A DNA stretch of 64,000 bases. Origin: Massilia sp. NR 4-1. Lineage in GTDB: Bacteria; Pseudomonadota; Gammaproteobacteria; Burkholderiales; Burkholderiaceae_D. A program made the position numbers and the translations under genes. The stretch covers positions 4,216,001-4,280,000 of the forward strand of contig NZ_CP012201.1 in assembly GCF_001191005.1 (NCBI RefSeq), written 5' to 3'. The notes below the pieces were generated by a model. It was given only the letters and a program-made list of their open reading frames with translations. It did no database searches and was not told the DNA's origin. Each line of letters opens with the position of its first letter. Position 1 is the first letter of the stretch. Positions 24,369 through 32,385 of this stretch are shown one piece after another.

Positions 24369-25781
24369 TTAGTGCGGATGGAAAGTCACGCGATCCGGCA
24401 CTTTTTTGAACGTACCCGCGGCGCTCCACCATGGCATCAGCAGGAAGAAGCCGAAGTAGTACAGGGTGCACACTTGCGAAACGATGGTGCCGATCACGCT
24501 TGGCGCCTGGGTACCGAGGTAGCCCAGGGTCACGAAAGCGATCGCCAGCAGCGCGTACACATATTTGTGCCAGTCAGGACGATAACGGATCGATTTCACC
24601 GGCGAGTGGTCCAGCCATGGCAGGAAGGCCAGGATCACCACGGAGCCGCCGAAGAACACCACGCCCCAGAATTTCGCATCCAGCACGCTCGGCAACATGC
24701 CGACGATGGCCACCAGGGCGCCCACGGCAATCGCGGCCTTGACCTGGAAGGACAGGCGCGACTTCAGCCACAGGAAGGCCACGTAAGCGGCGGTACCGGC
24801 CATCAGCACCCACATGAAGTCGGCGGTGGTGGCGCGCAGCACCGAGTAGAACGGCGTGAAGTACCAGGTTGGCGCGATATGCAGCGGGGTTTTCAGCGAA
24901 TCGCCCGGCAGGAAGTTGTTGTATTCCAGGAAATAGCCACCCATTTCCGGCGCGAAGAACACGACGGCGCTGAAGATCAGCAGGAAGATCGAGACGCCGA
25001 ACAGATCGTGCACGGTGTAGTAAGGGTGGGAAGGGATCGAGTCCACTGGATGGCCGTCGGCGCCCAGGTTTTCCTTGACTTCGATGCCGTCCGGATTGCT
25101 CGAACCGACTTCGTGCAGGGCGATCAGGTGGGCAGCCACCAGACCCAGCAGCACCAGCGGGATCGCGATCACGTGGAAGGCGAAGAAGCGGTTCAGGGTG
25201 GCGTCGGACACCACGTAGTCGCCGCGGATCCACAGCGACAGGTCAGGGCCGATCAGCGGAATCGCGCCGAACAGGTTGACGATCACCTGGGCGCCCCAGT
25301 ACGACATCTGGCCCCATGGCAGCAGGTAGCCGAAGAACGCTTCGGCCATCAGGCACAGGAAGATGGCGAAACCGAACAGCCAGATCAGTTCGCGCGGCTT
25401 GCGGTAAGAACCATACATCAGACCACGGGTCATGTGCAGGTAGACGATGATGAAGAAGGACGAGGCGCCGGTCGAGTGCATATAGCGCACCAGCCAGCCC
25501 CATGGTACTTCACGCATGATGTATTCGACCGAACCGAAGGCCAGGTTGGCGTCCGGCTTGTAGTGCATGGTCAGGAAGATGCCGGTGACGATCTGCAGCA
25601 CCAGCACGAACATGGCCAGGGAACCGAAGATGTACCAGAAGTTGAAGTTTTTCGGGGCGTAGTATTTGCCCCACTGATCGTTCCACAGCTTGGTCAGGGG
25701 GAAGCGGTCATCGATCCAGCCCACCGCCTTCTGCGCCACCGGCGCGTCGGCCGGGAATTTGGTTTCCTTGAAAGCCGCCAT
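24369..25781 (-). CDS. petB: Cytochrome b of the bc1 complex
   Basis: Membrane subunit of 470 aa carrying hemes bL and bH and both quinone sites. Seen: FNFWYIFGSLAMFVLVLQIV near the N-terminus, HSTGASSFFIIVYLHMTRG with paired heme histidines, the AFHVIAIPLVLLGLVAAH second pair, and SIPSHPYYTVHDLFG. The ef-loop PEWY motif appears as APTWYFTPFYSVLRA. Its length includes extra C-terminal helices, as in betaproteobacterial proteins. It starts 2 nt after petA ends. Confidence 0.97.
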   Translation of the reverse strand: MAAFKETKFPADAPVAQKAVGWIDDRFPLTKLWNDQWGKYYAPKNFNFWYIFGSLAMFVLVLQIVTGIFLTMHYKPDANLAFGSVEYIMREVPWGWLVRYMHSTGASSFFIIVYLHMTRGLMYGSYRKPRELIWLFGFAIFLCLMAEAFFGYLLPWGQMSYWGAQVIVNLFGAIPLIGPDLSLWIRGDYVVSDATLNRFFAFHVIAIPLVLLGLVAAHLIALHEVGSSNPDGIEVKENLGADGHPVDSIPSHPYYTVHDLFGVSIFLLIFSAVVFFAPEMGGYFLEYNNFLPGDSLKTPLHIAPTWYFTPFYSVLRATTADFMWVLMAGTAAYVAFLWLKSRLSFQVKAAIAVGALVAIVGMLPSVLDAKFWGVVFFGGSVVILAFLPWLDHSPVKSIRYRPDWHKYVYALLAIAFVTLGYLGTQAPSVIGTIVSQVCTLYYFGFFLLMPWWSAAGTFKKVPDRVTFHPH

Positions 25782-25783
25782 GT

Positions 25784-26392
25784 TTATGCCTCGCCTTTCT
25801 CGTCTTTACCGATCAGGATCTTGCTGTCGCTCAGATACATATGGCGCGGCACAGGCAGATTGTCCGGCGCCGGCTTGTTCTTGAATACGCGGCCGGCCAT
25901 GTCGAAGGTCGAACCGTGGCAGGGGCAGAGGAAGCCGCCTTGCCAGTCGTCCGGCAGGGAGGGCTGTGGGCCCGAGGCGAATTTGGTCGATGGCGAACAG
26001 CCCAGGTGGGTACAGATGCCGACGGCTACCAGGATTTCCGGCTTGATCGAGCGGTGCTCGTTCATGCAGTACTCGGGTGTGAATTCGGCTGGGTTGCGTT
26101 GGGAGTCGGCGTCGGCCAGCTGGTTATGGGTTTTTTTCAGCGACGCCACCATTTCCGGGGTGCGCTTCAGAATCCAGACCGGCTTGCCGCGCCATTCCAC
26201 GGTTTTCATCTCGCCTGGCTGCAGCGAGGAGATGTCCACCTCAACCGGGGCGCCGGCGGCTTTCGCCCGTTCCGATGGCTGGAATGTACTTACCAAGGCT
26301 CCCGTAGTACCCAAACCGACCACCCCACCCGCCGCGCACGTGGCGACGAGCAAGCCGCGTCGGCTGGAATCGACCTGCTTTTCGTTACTCAT
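25784..26392 (-). CDS. petA: Rieske iron-sulfur subunit of the bc1 complex
   Basis: Protein of 202 aa with a Tat-type N-terminus (SSRRGLLVATCAAGGVVGLG) that also serves as membrane anchor. The 2Fe-2S ligands are in CTHLGCSP and CPCHGSTFD. The hinge and head domain match the bacterial Rieske family. It is the first gene of the petABC operon; its promoter must lie in the 26393-26706 gap, which also holds a dispersed inverted-repeat element. Confidence 0.97.
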   Translation of the reverse strand: MSNEKQVDSSRRGLLVATCAAGGVVGLGTTGALVSTFQPSERAKAAGAPVEVDISSLQPGEMKTVEWRGKPVWILKRTPEMVASLKKTHNQLADADSQRNPAEFTPEYCMNEHRSIKPEILVAVGICTHLGCSPSTKFASGPQPSLPDDWQGGFLCPCHGSTFDMAGRVFKNKPAPDNLPVPRHMYLSDSKILIGKDEKGEA

Positions 26393-26432
26393 ACAAACCC
26401 CAATCAGTCAAAATGCGAATCTTATTTATTTA

Positions 26433-26521
26433 AGAACTCGTTCCAAAATGGCGACGGGGGCGATACAAGTCCTGCCCAGCAGAAAGCTGCACAACTCCAT
26501 GACCATTTTGAAACGAGTTCT
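26433..26521. repeat. Dispersed inverted-repeat element, copy A (89 bp)
   Basis: Terminal inverted repeats of 19 bp (26433-26451 with 26503-26521; one mismatch; AGAACTCGTT-C/T-CAAAATGG). Ends and interior resemble those of the element at 44928-45028. No transposase is encoded; it looks like a MITE-like or BIME-like sequence. Confidence 0.7.
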
Positions 26522-26644
26522 AAGCGTTAATAGAGCTTCTAGCAACCTTAAATTATAAGGTAAGCTCAAAGCGATTTAAAGAAAAAACGTTTGCAATCCG
26601 GGATTGTGCCTGTATTTGGCGAAATTTCCCAGCATGCAACAGAT

Positions 26645-26674
26645 TTGCGACACAAACGGAAAAAACTGTATGAT
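26645..26674 (+). promoter_or_regulatory. Sigma-70-type promoter of mscL
   Basis: TTGCGA (26645-26650), an 18-nt spacer and TATGAT (26669-26674), 32 nt before the mscL ATG, which also has a GGAGG ribosome-binding site. Confidence 0.5.
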
Positions 26675-26706
26675 CGGCGAAACATTCAAACTCATGGAGG
26701 TGCCAT

Positions 26707-27129
26707 ATGGCCATGTTGCAGGAATTTAAAGACTTTGCCATGAAGGGCAATGTGATCGACCTGGCGGTCGGTGTCATCATCGGCGCGGCCTTCGGCAAGA
26801 TCGTCGACTCGCTGGTGCAGGACATCATCATGCCGCCCATCGGCAAATTGCTCGGCGGCCTCGATTTCGCCAACTACTACTTGCCGCTCAATGGCCAGGC
26901 GGCCAATCTGAGCCTGGCCGAGGCGAAAAAGCTGGGCGCGGTTATCGCCTACGGCAACTTCCTGACCATCCTGCTAAACTTCATCATATTGGCCTTCGTG
27001 ATCTTCCAGATGGTGCGCCTGGTGAATATCGCGCGCCGCAAGGAAGCACCGGCGGCCGCCGCCGAACCGGCGCCGCCGGCGGAAGATATCGTGCTGCTGC
27101 GCGAAATCCGCGATGCCTTGAAGCGCTAA
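26707..27129 (+). CDS. mscL: Large-conductance mechanosensitive channel
   Basis: Inner-membrane pentameric emergency-release channel of 140 aa. The N-terminal amphipathic helix and first pore helix MLQEFKDFAMKGNVIDLAVG and VIIGAAFGKIVDSLVQDIIMP are nearly canonical. The second helix is FLTILLNFIILAFVIFQMVR, followed by the charged cytoplasmic bundle ending DIVLLREIRDALKR. It is a monocistronic-looking gene with its own promoter candidate. Confidence 0.98.
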   Translation: MAMLQEFKDFAMKGNVIDLAVGVIIGAAFGKIVDSLVQDIIMPPIGKLLGGLDFANYYLPLNGQAANLSLAEAKKLGAVIAYGNFLTILLNFIILAFVIFQMVRLVNIARRKEAPAAAAEPAPPAEDIVLLREIRDALKR

Positions 27130-27193
27130 GCCGCCGCCCCCGCCAGGGAGCAGACAGGCCGCGCGCGGCCTGCCTTAATATAATAGAAACACC

Positions 27194-28357
27194 ATGCGAA
27201 GACTCTGGTTATTGTTTGCGCAAACGGTGACCATCGTCCTGGCACTGTACTTCGTCTATTCCGCCCTGCGCCCGGCGCGCGAGGCGCGCGCTCCCGAGCG
27301 CGCGCAGCAGCTGGGCACCACCACCCGCCCCGCCGTGCTGCTGGAATCGACCGGTGGCGCGCCCCAGTCCGGCTCCTACCGGGCTGCGGCCGGACGCGCC
27401 ATGCCGGCCGTGGTCAACATCCTCACTTCGAAGACGCCGAAGCGCCAGCATCCGCTGAGCCGCGATCCCTTCTTCAAGCGCTTTTTCGGCGAGCGCGAAC
27501 GCGATGGCGAGGAGGAGGAGCAGAACAGCCTCGGTTCGGGCGTGATCGTCAGCCAGGAAGGCTATATCCTGACCAATAACCATGTGGTCGATGCCGCCGA
27601 CGAGATCGAGGTGGTGCTGGCCGACGGGCGCAAGGCCGCCGCCAGCATCGTCGGCACCGACCCGGAAACCGACCTGGCCGTCATCAAGATCAACCTGGAC
27701 AAGCTGCCCGCCATCGTCCTCGGCCACGACGAGCAGGCCCGCGTCGGCGACGTGGTGCTGGCCATCGGCAACCCCTTCGGCGTGGGCCAGACCGTCACCA
27801 TGGGCATCATCTCGGCGCTGGGCCGCAACAATCTGCACATCAACCACTTCGAGAATTTCATCCAGACCGACGCCGCCATCAACTTCGGCAACTCGGGCGG
27901 CGCCCTGATCGACACCAACGGCAATCTGCTCGGCATCAACTCAGCCATCTATTCGCAGAGCGGCGGCTCGGTGGGCATCGGCTTCGCCATTCCCGTCACC
28001 ACCGCCAAGTCGGTGCTGGAATCGATCATCCGCAGCGGCCACGTGGTGCGCGGCTGGATCGGCGTCGAATCGCAGGAGATCACGCCCGAGCTGGCGCAAA
28101 GCTTCGGCCTGCAACGCGACAGCGGCGCCATCATCGCCGGCGTGGTGCGCAACGGCCCGGCCGACCGCGCCGGCATGCGCCCCGGCGACATCCTGCTGTC
28201 GGTGGACGGCAAGCCGGTCAAGGACACCAATGAAATGCTCAACCTGATCGCCCAGCTGCAGCCGGGCGGCCAGTCCAGGATGCGCGTGCTGCGCAAAAGC
28301 CGCGAAACCGAACTCGAACTCACCGTGGGCAAACGCCCTGTCACCAAAACCAAGTAA
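27194..28357 (+). CDS. DegS-like periplasmic trypsin-type serine protease with one PDZ domain
   Basis: Membrane-anchored HtrA-family protease of 387 aa. An N-terminal transmembrane helix (LLFAQTVTIVLALYFVYSAL) is followed by a catalytic domain with the triad in TNNHVVDAADE (His), DPETDLAVIKI (Asp) and INFGNSGGALID (Ser), and one PDZ domain (about 285-375; VVRNGPADRAGMRPGDILL). The single PDZ and the anchor resemble DegS more than DegP. No strong ribosome-binding site is seen, and a TATAAT sits only 10 nt before the ATG. Likely envelope stress role by family. Confidence 0.92.
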   Translation: MRRLWLLFAQTVTIVLALYFVYSALRPAREARAPERAQQLGTTTRPAVLLESTGGAPQSGSYRAAAGRAMPAVVNILTSKTPKRQHPLSRDPFFKRFFGERERDGEEEEQNSLGSGVIVSQEGYILTNNHVVDAADEIEVVLADGRKAAASIVGTDPETDLAVIKINLDKLPAIVLGHDEQARVGDVVLAIGNPFGVGQTVTMGIISALGRNNLHINHFENFIQTDAAINFGNSGGALIDTNGNLLGINSAIYSQSGGSVGIGFAIPVTTAKSVLESIIRSGHVVRGWIGVESQEITPELAQSFGLQRDSGAIIAGVVRNGPADRAGMRPGDILLSVDGKPVKDTNEMLNLIAQLQPGGQSRMRVLRKSRETELELTVGKRPVTKTK

Positions 28358-28367
28358 ACGGAAACCT

Positions 28368-29057
28368 ATGCATCTGCGCGACCTGACCCGCTATCTGCAA
28401 GAACTCAGCGAAAACAATAATCGTCCCTGGTTCATCATGAACAAACCGCGCTACGACATCCTGCGCGAGGAATTTCTGGAGCTGGTCACCCAGGTGATCG
28501 TGGAAGTAGGGAAGTTCGACCCAGCCGTCAAATTCTGCAATCCGAAGAAAGCCATGTTCCGCATCAACCGCGACGTGCGCTTCGCCCACGATAAAAGCCC
28601 GTACAAGACCAATTTCTCGGCCGCGCTGGCGCCCAACGACATGCGCCGCCCCACCATGGCGGGTGGCCCGACCTACTACTTCCAGCTCAATAAGGAAGGC
28701 ATGCTGCATTTCGGCGCCGGCGAATACATTCCACCGCCGCACCGCCTGCGCGCGCTGCGCAAGCATATGGTGGAAGATGCGGCCGGCTTCCGCAAGGTGC
28801 TGAATAACAAGGCGCTCAAGGCGCGCTACGGTACCATCCAGAACGAAGGCAAGCTGCAGCGTCCGCCCAAGGGCTTCGACGCCGAGCATGAACACATCGA
28901 GTTCATCAAGCTGAAAAGCTTCTTCATCTGGACCGAGGTGAAGGTGGAGCTGAACAAGCCCGAACTGCTGCTGCCGCAGATCGCGGCCGGCCTGAAGGAT
29001 TCGCTGCCCCTGGTGACCTGGATGCGCCAGGCCAAAACGGAGGAAGAAGAGGCCTGA
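28368..29057 (+). CDS. DUF2461 / TIGR02453-family protein
   Basis: Cytoplasmic protein of 229 aa beginning MHLRDLTRYLQELSENNNR, with conserved segments FRINRDVRFAHDKSPYKTNF and YYFQLNKEGMLHFGAGEYIP that mark the DUF2461 family, whose function is not known. It lies 10 nt after the DegS-like protease and is probably cotranscribed with it. No catalytic motif is recognisable. Confidence 0.85.
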   Translation: MHLRDLTRYLQELSENNNRPWFIMNKPRYDILREEFLELVTQVIVEVGKFDPAVKFCNPKKAMFRINRDVRFAHDKSPYKTNFSAALAPNDMRRPTMAGGPTYYFQLNKEGMLHFGAGEYIPPPHRLRALRKHMVEDAAGFRKVLNNKALKARYGTIQNEGKLQRPPKGFDAEHEHIEFIKLKSFFIWTEVKVELNKPELLLPQIAAGLKDSLPLVTWMRQAKTEEEEA

Positions 29058-29127
29058 TTTTCCTGCGCTTTTCCCTCTGCACGCCCCGCCCTCCCCTCCG
29101 CTTTTCCGTCCCCTCCGAGTTTCATCC

Positions 29128-29159
29128 GCGAACTTGAGCCGAATCTGGCTCAAGTTCGC
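29128..29159. repeat. Perfect 13-bp stem hairpin
   Basis: GCGAACTTGAGCC (29128-29140) and its exact reverse complement (29147-29159) around the 6-nt loop GAATCT. There is no T tract. It may end the upstream transcript or act in the leader of the following gene. Confidence 0.6.
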
Positions 29160-29283
29160 TTAAACGCATTTCAAGTCGCCAAAAATGCAGTTCGTCGCAA
29201 GTCCGTAGAGTTGGACAGGGCGCTTCTCTATAGTTCACTCATCGGAACACGAAACACGCAGCGAACTGACAAGGAGAGCACAA

Positions 29284-29481
29284 ATGAACATCGCCAAACA
29301 CATGGAAGCCATCTTCATCGTGGCAGCAGTACTGGGCGGCGCCAGCGCCATGGCAACGGCGGCCGTACCGGCCAGCGTCAAGGCCAGCACGCCCGTGGTG
29401 GCCAAGGCCGCCGCCAGCGATATGCAAGTGGTGACCATCACCGCAAAACGCCTGAGCGCCGCCGAAAAAGCCGCCCTCTGA
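29284..29481 (+). CDS. Tiny secreted protein of unknown function
   Basis: Protein of 65 aa with a signal peptide (MEAIFIVAAVLGGASAMATAA) and a short mature part ending MQVVTITAKRLSAAEKAAL. AAGGAG before ATG 29284 gives a good ribosome-binding site. The VVTITAKRLS segment looks conserved in style, like the start of TonB-plug sequences, but there is no plug or barrel. It lies 41 nt before the DUF2807 gene and is likely in the same operon. Its function is unknown. Confidence 0.65.
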   Translation: MNIAKHMEAIFIVAAVLGGASAMATAAVPASVKASTPVVAKAAASDMQVVTITAKRLSAAEKAAL

Positions 29482-29522
29482 TGATGTTCCACCAACCGCA
29501 TCCCCTGACGACGGAGCATTCG

Positions 29523-30287
29523 ATGAACAAGTTTATCAACGCAACGATGATGGCTGTGACCCTGTATGCCAACGCCAGCACCATGGCGATGGCGGCCGAA
29601 ACGGCAAGCGAGTCGCGCCAGGTCGATGCGCGCGTCGTCAAGGTGGTGCTGGATGGGGTGATCGATCTGCATCTGAAACAGGGGCCGGCGGCATCGCTGG
29701 TGGTATCGGGCGACAAGCGCTATCTGCAAAAGATCACCATCACGCAAAACGGACAGACCCTGCGCATCGGCACCGAACTGCGCGGCATGCATCTCTCCAG
29801 CCCGAACCTGCGCGCCGAGCTGACGCTGCCGAATCTGCGCGAGCTGGTGTCCTCGGGCGTGGGTTCCGCCGTCGTCACCGGTTTCGATGGCGAGGAAATG
29901 CGCCTCTCGCTGGAAGGCGCGGGCGCCGTCACCATGACCTCGCACTTCAAGAGCTATGACGCGCGCCTCAGCGGCGTGGGCAGCATGACGGTGAATGCGG
30001 GCGAAACCGAAAACGTCGACCTCAATCTGCGCGGTGCTGGCCAGATCATCATCGCCGGGCAAAGCAAGAATCTGCGCGCCAAACTGGGCGGCATCGGCAG
30101 CCTCGATGCGCAGCAGTTGCGCGCCGACAGCGTGGACGTGGATATGAGCGGCCTCGGTGGCGCCACCGTCTATGCCAAGAATTCGGCCAATCTGCGCCTG
30201 AGCGGCATGGGATCGGCCACCGTGTATGGCCGTCCCACCAGCCGCCAATCCAGCTCGCGCGGGCTGGGCAGCGTGGCCTGGCAGTAA
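29523..30287 (+). CDS. DUF2807 (GIN-domain) secreted protein
   Basis: Protein of 254 aa with a signal peptide (ends MAMAAE) and a right-handed beta-solenoid-like DUF2807 domain. There are many repeated short strands such as LRELVSSGVGSAVVTGFDG, LSLEGAGAVTMTSHF and VDLNLRGAGQIIIAGQ. Proteins of this family are secreted or cell-surface; some are called auto-transporter adhesin head-like. ATG 29523 with an upstream GGAG is chosen. It is followed by a strong terminator. Confidence 0.85.
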   Translation: MNKFINATMMAVTLYANASTMAMAAETASESRQVDARVVKVVLDGVIDLHLKQGPAASLVVSGDKRYLQKITITQNGQTLRIGTELRGMHLSSPNLRAELTLPNLRELVSSGVGSAVVTGFDGEEMRLSLEGAGAVTMTSHFKSYDARLSGVGSMTVNAGETENVDLNLRGAGQIIIAGQSKNLRAKLGGIGSLDAQQLRADSVDVDMSGLGGATVYAKNSANLRLSGMGSATVYGRPTSRQSSSRGLGSVAWQ

Positions 30288-30303
30288 AGCTTTCTCTCCA
30301 TGC

Positions 30304-31437
30304 CTATGGTGCTTGCCGTCCGGCTGGTCCGGACGGCTTTTTTATTTCCGCTGCCGCCGGTAGATCGCGGCCCAGCACCAGGCGCATATTCACGCGCTTC
30401 AGCATGGCCGGCGCGGCCTGCTGCGCTTGCGGCAGTTCACCGCGGCCCACACGCTGAGACAGCATCCCGGCGGCCTCGCGCAAGCCCTCGCCATACTCGA
30501 TATGCGTCTGGCGCACGGCGAAGGGCCGCACATTCGACAGGCGCACCACCTCCACGCCATGGCCGCGCAGACGACGCGCCATGGCTGCCGCCATGCCTTG
30601 CACGCCATTGCCGTTGCTGATTTCGAGGAGCAGCACGGTGGCGGGCTGCTCTTGCGCACCCGCCCGGACATTTTCATCGGCAGCTGGTGCGGCTGCCGTT
30701 GCTGCCGCTACTGTCGATGCAGGCAACGGCGCGGCCTGCGTGGGCCGCAGCGGCGCGCGGCGCACTTCCACCAGGGCCGGGCCAAGCGCGTGCAGCTCGG
30801 TCTTTTCCGCCAGCTCCGGCCAGGCGCTGGCGAGGCTGGCTGCCGCCGTAGGCAAGGCCGTGGCGGGAACGCTGCCGCGCGCCAGCGCATAGTCCTGGCC
30901 GATATCGTGCTGGCGCAGCATGCGCGCCTGGCGCATCATCTGCAAGGCACGTGTACTCTGTCCACTCTGCTCCAGCAGCGCCGCCAGCTTCTCCCAGTTC
31001 TGCGCATTGGCCGGCTGCAGCGCGCAGACTTTCTCCAGCAGTTGCAGGGCCCCTTCGAGATCGTTCTTCAAATAGTAGGCGTAGGACAGATTCGCCAGCA
31101 GCAAGGCGCTGTCCTGCACCGGCAGCTGCGGCTCATCCTCCAGCAAGGCACGCCACAGCGCTATCGCGCCGTCGTAGTCGCCCTGCTCGGCCAGCAGCAC
31201 CGCCAGGCCATTGCGCGCATGCGCATGGCGCGCGTCAAGCTGCAAGGCTAGACGATAGGCGCGCCGCGCCTGCGCCGCATGATGGGCCTCATGCTCGCTG
31301 CGGCCCAGGGCGTAATAACCGTCGGCGCCGATGCCGGCCGGCGGCGCCGCCTCCACCAGCGGCGGCGGTGTGGAACCGCAAGCCAGCAGCATGGCCGTGG
31401 CGGCAATCGCGGTGCAATACAGTGTGCAGGTGTTCAT
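30304..31437 (-). CDS. tadD: TPR / LytR-C lipoprotein of the Tad locus (TadD-like)
   Basis: Lipoprotein of 377 aa (lipobox LLACG at about 18-22). Tetratricopeptide repeats cover about 40-185 (GYYALGRSEHEAHHAAQARRA onward), and a C-terminal LytR_C-type domain covers about 265-355 (VLLLEISNGNGVQGMAAAMARRLR). TadD proteins are TPR pilotins for the outer-membrane secretin in Tad systems. The extra LytR_C domain is an addition to the core TadD. It is last in the Tad operon, 18 nt after tadC, and its 3' end overlaps a terminator shared with the DUF2807 gene. Confidence 0.85.
   Translation of the reverse strand: MNTCTLYCTAIAATAMLLACGSTPPPLVEAAPPAGIGADGYYALGRSEHEAHHAAQARRAYRLALQLDARHAHARNGLAVLLAEQGDYDGAIALWRALLEDEPQLPVQDSALLLANLSYAYYLKNDLEGALQLLEKVCALQPANAQNWEKLAALLEQSGQSTRALQMMRQARMLRQHDIGQDYALARGSVPATALPTAAASLASAWPELAEKTELHALGPALVEVRRAPLRPTQAAPLPASTVAAATAAAPAADENVRAGAQEQPATVLLLEISNGNGVQGMAAAMARRLRGHGVEVVRLSNVRPFAVRQTHIEYGEGLREAAGMLSQRVGRGELPQAQQAAPAMLKRVNMRLVLGRDLPAAAEIKKPSGPAGRQAP
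30315..30345 (+). terminator. Intrinsic terminator after the DUF2807 gene
   Basis: GCCGTCCGG/CCGGACGGC, a 9-bp perfect stem with loop CTGGT, followed by T7. It lies inside the last codons of the convergent tadD. Confidence 0.85.
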
Positions 31438-31455
31438 CGCGCTCTCCGGAAAAAT

Positions 31456-32385
31456 TCAATGCGGCTGGTCCAGGAAAATCCTGCTCATCTGAATGCCGGC
31501 CGGTCCCATCAGGACCACCATCAAGGCCGGGAAGATGCAGAAGATGAGCGGGAACAGCAGCTTCACCGCCACCCTGGCGGCTGCCTCCTCCGCCGCCTGG
31601 CTGCGTTTCAGGCGCAGGTTCTCGGCATGCACACGCAGGGAGTCGCCCATGCTGGTGCCGAAGCGTTCGGCCTGCACCAGCATCGCCACCAGGGTGTCCA
31701 CGTCTTCCACGCCGCTGCGCAAGGCCAGGTTGCGCAAGGCTTTCTCCTTGCTGAAACCGGCGCGCATTTCCATCAGCACCAGCTGCAGCTCCTGCGCCAG
31801 CACCACGCTTTTGATATGCACCTCGGCCGCCACCTTGGCCAGTGCGCGCTCCATGCTCAGCCCCGCTTCGACGCAGACCGTGAGCAGGTCCAGCGCATCG
31901 GGCAGGTTCTCGAAGATGTCGCGCTGGCGGCGGCGCGCGATATTGGCCAGCACGCCGTTCGGCAGGTAGTAGCCCAGCGTCGCCGCACCGAACAGCAGGA
32001 ACATGAAGCCCTGGCCCGGCATCCGCGACGCCAGTCCCGCCGCCAGCACCCCGCTCACGGCCGGCAGCCCCAGGGACAGCACGGTCTTGGCGGCGAAGTA
32101 CAGGGTCGGCACGGAAGCGTTGCGCCAGCCCGCGTTCATGAAGCGGGTGCGCAGCTCGGAACGCTCCCAGCCCTCCTCCGGCAGCGACAGGCGGGTAAAG
32201 GGCTGAACCACGCGCGCCACGCGCTCGATCCAACGGCCTTCCTCGTCCTTGCCACCGGGCGTCTCCTCCCGCGCGCCGATGCGCTGGCGCAGCGCGCCGG
32301 CGCCGAACAGGAACATGGCCAGGGCGGCCAGTCCAGCCACCACGAGAAAAACCAGGCCCAAAAACAGCCACTGTTCGGTATTCAT
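31456..32385 (-). CDS. tadC: Tad inner-membrane platform protein TadC
   Basis: T2SS GspF-domain protein of 309 aa with several transmembrane helices, starting MNTEQWLFLGLVFLVVAGL at ATG 32385. The GspF domain spans about 145-270 (LPDALDLLTVCVEAGLSMERAL ... GTSMGDSLRVHAENLRLKR). It pairs with TadB to form the platform driven by the TadA ATPase. It overlaps the tadB stop by 4 nt, so translation is probably coupled. Confidence 0.95.
   Translation of the reverse strand: MNTEQWLFLGLVFLVVAGLAALAMFLFGAGALRQRIGAREETPGGKDEEGRWIERVARVVQPFTRLSLPEEGWERSELRTRFMNAGWRNASVPTLYFAAKTVLSLGLPAVSGVLAAGLASRMPGQGFMFLLFGAATLGYYLPNGVLANIARRRQRDIFENLPDALDLLTVCVEAGLSMERALAKVAAEVHIKSVVLAQELQLVLMEMRAGFSKEKALRNLALRSGVEDVDTLVAMLVQAERFGTSMGDSLRVHAENLRLKRSQAAEEAAARVAVKLLFPLIFCIFPALMVVLMGPAGIQMSRIFLDQPH

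Larger units (their letters stand above)
26393..26706. other. Divergent promoter region between petA and mscL
   Basis: A 314-nt non-coding stretch. It contains the inverted-repeat element at 26433-26521 and an mscL promoter candidate at 26645-26674. The part between 26393 and 26432, next to petA, is AT-rich and short, so the petABC promoter probably lies within or beyond the inserted element. No gene is supported. Confidence 0.6.
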
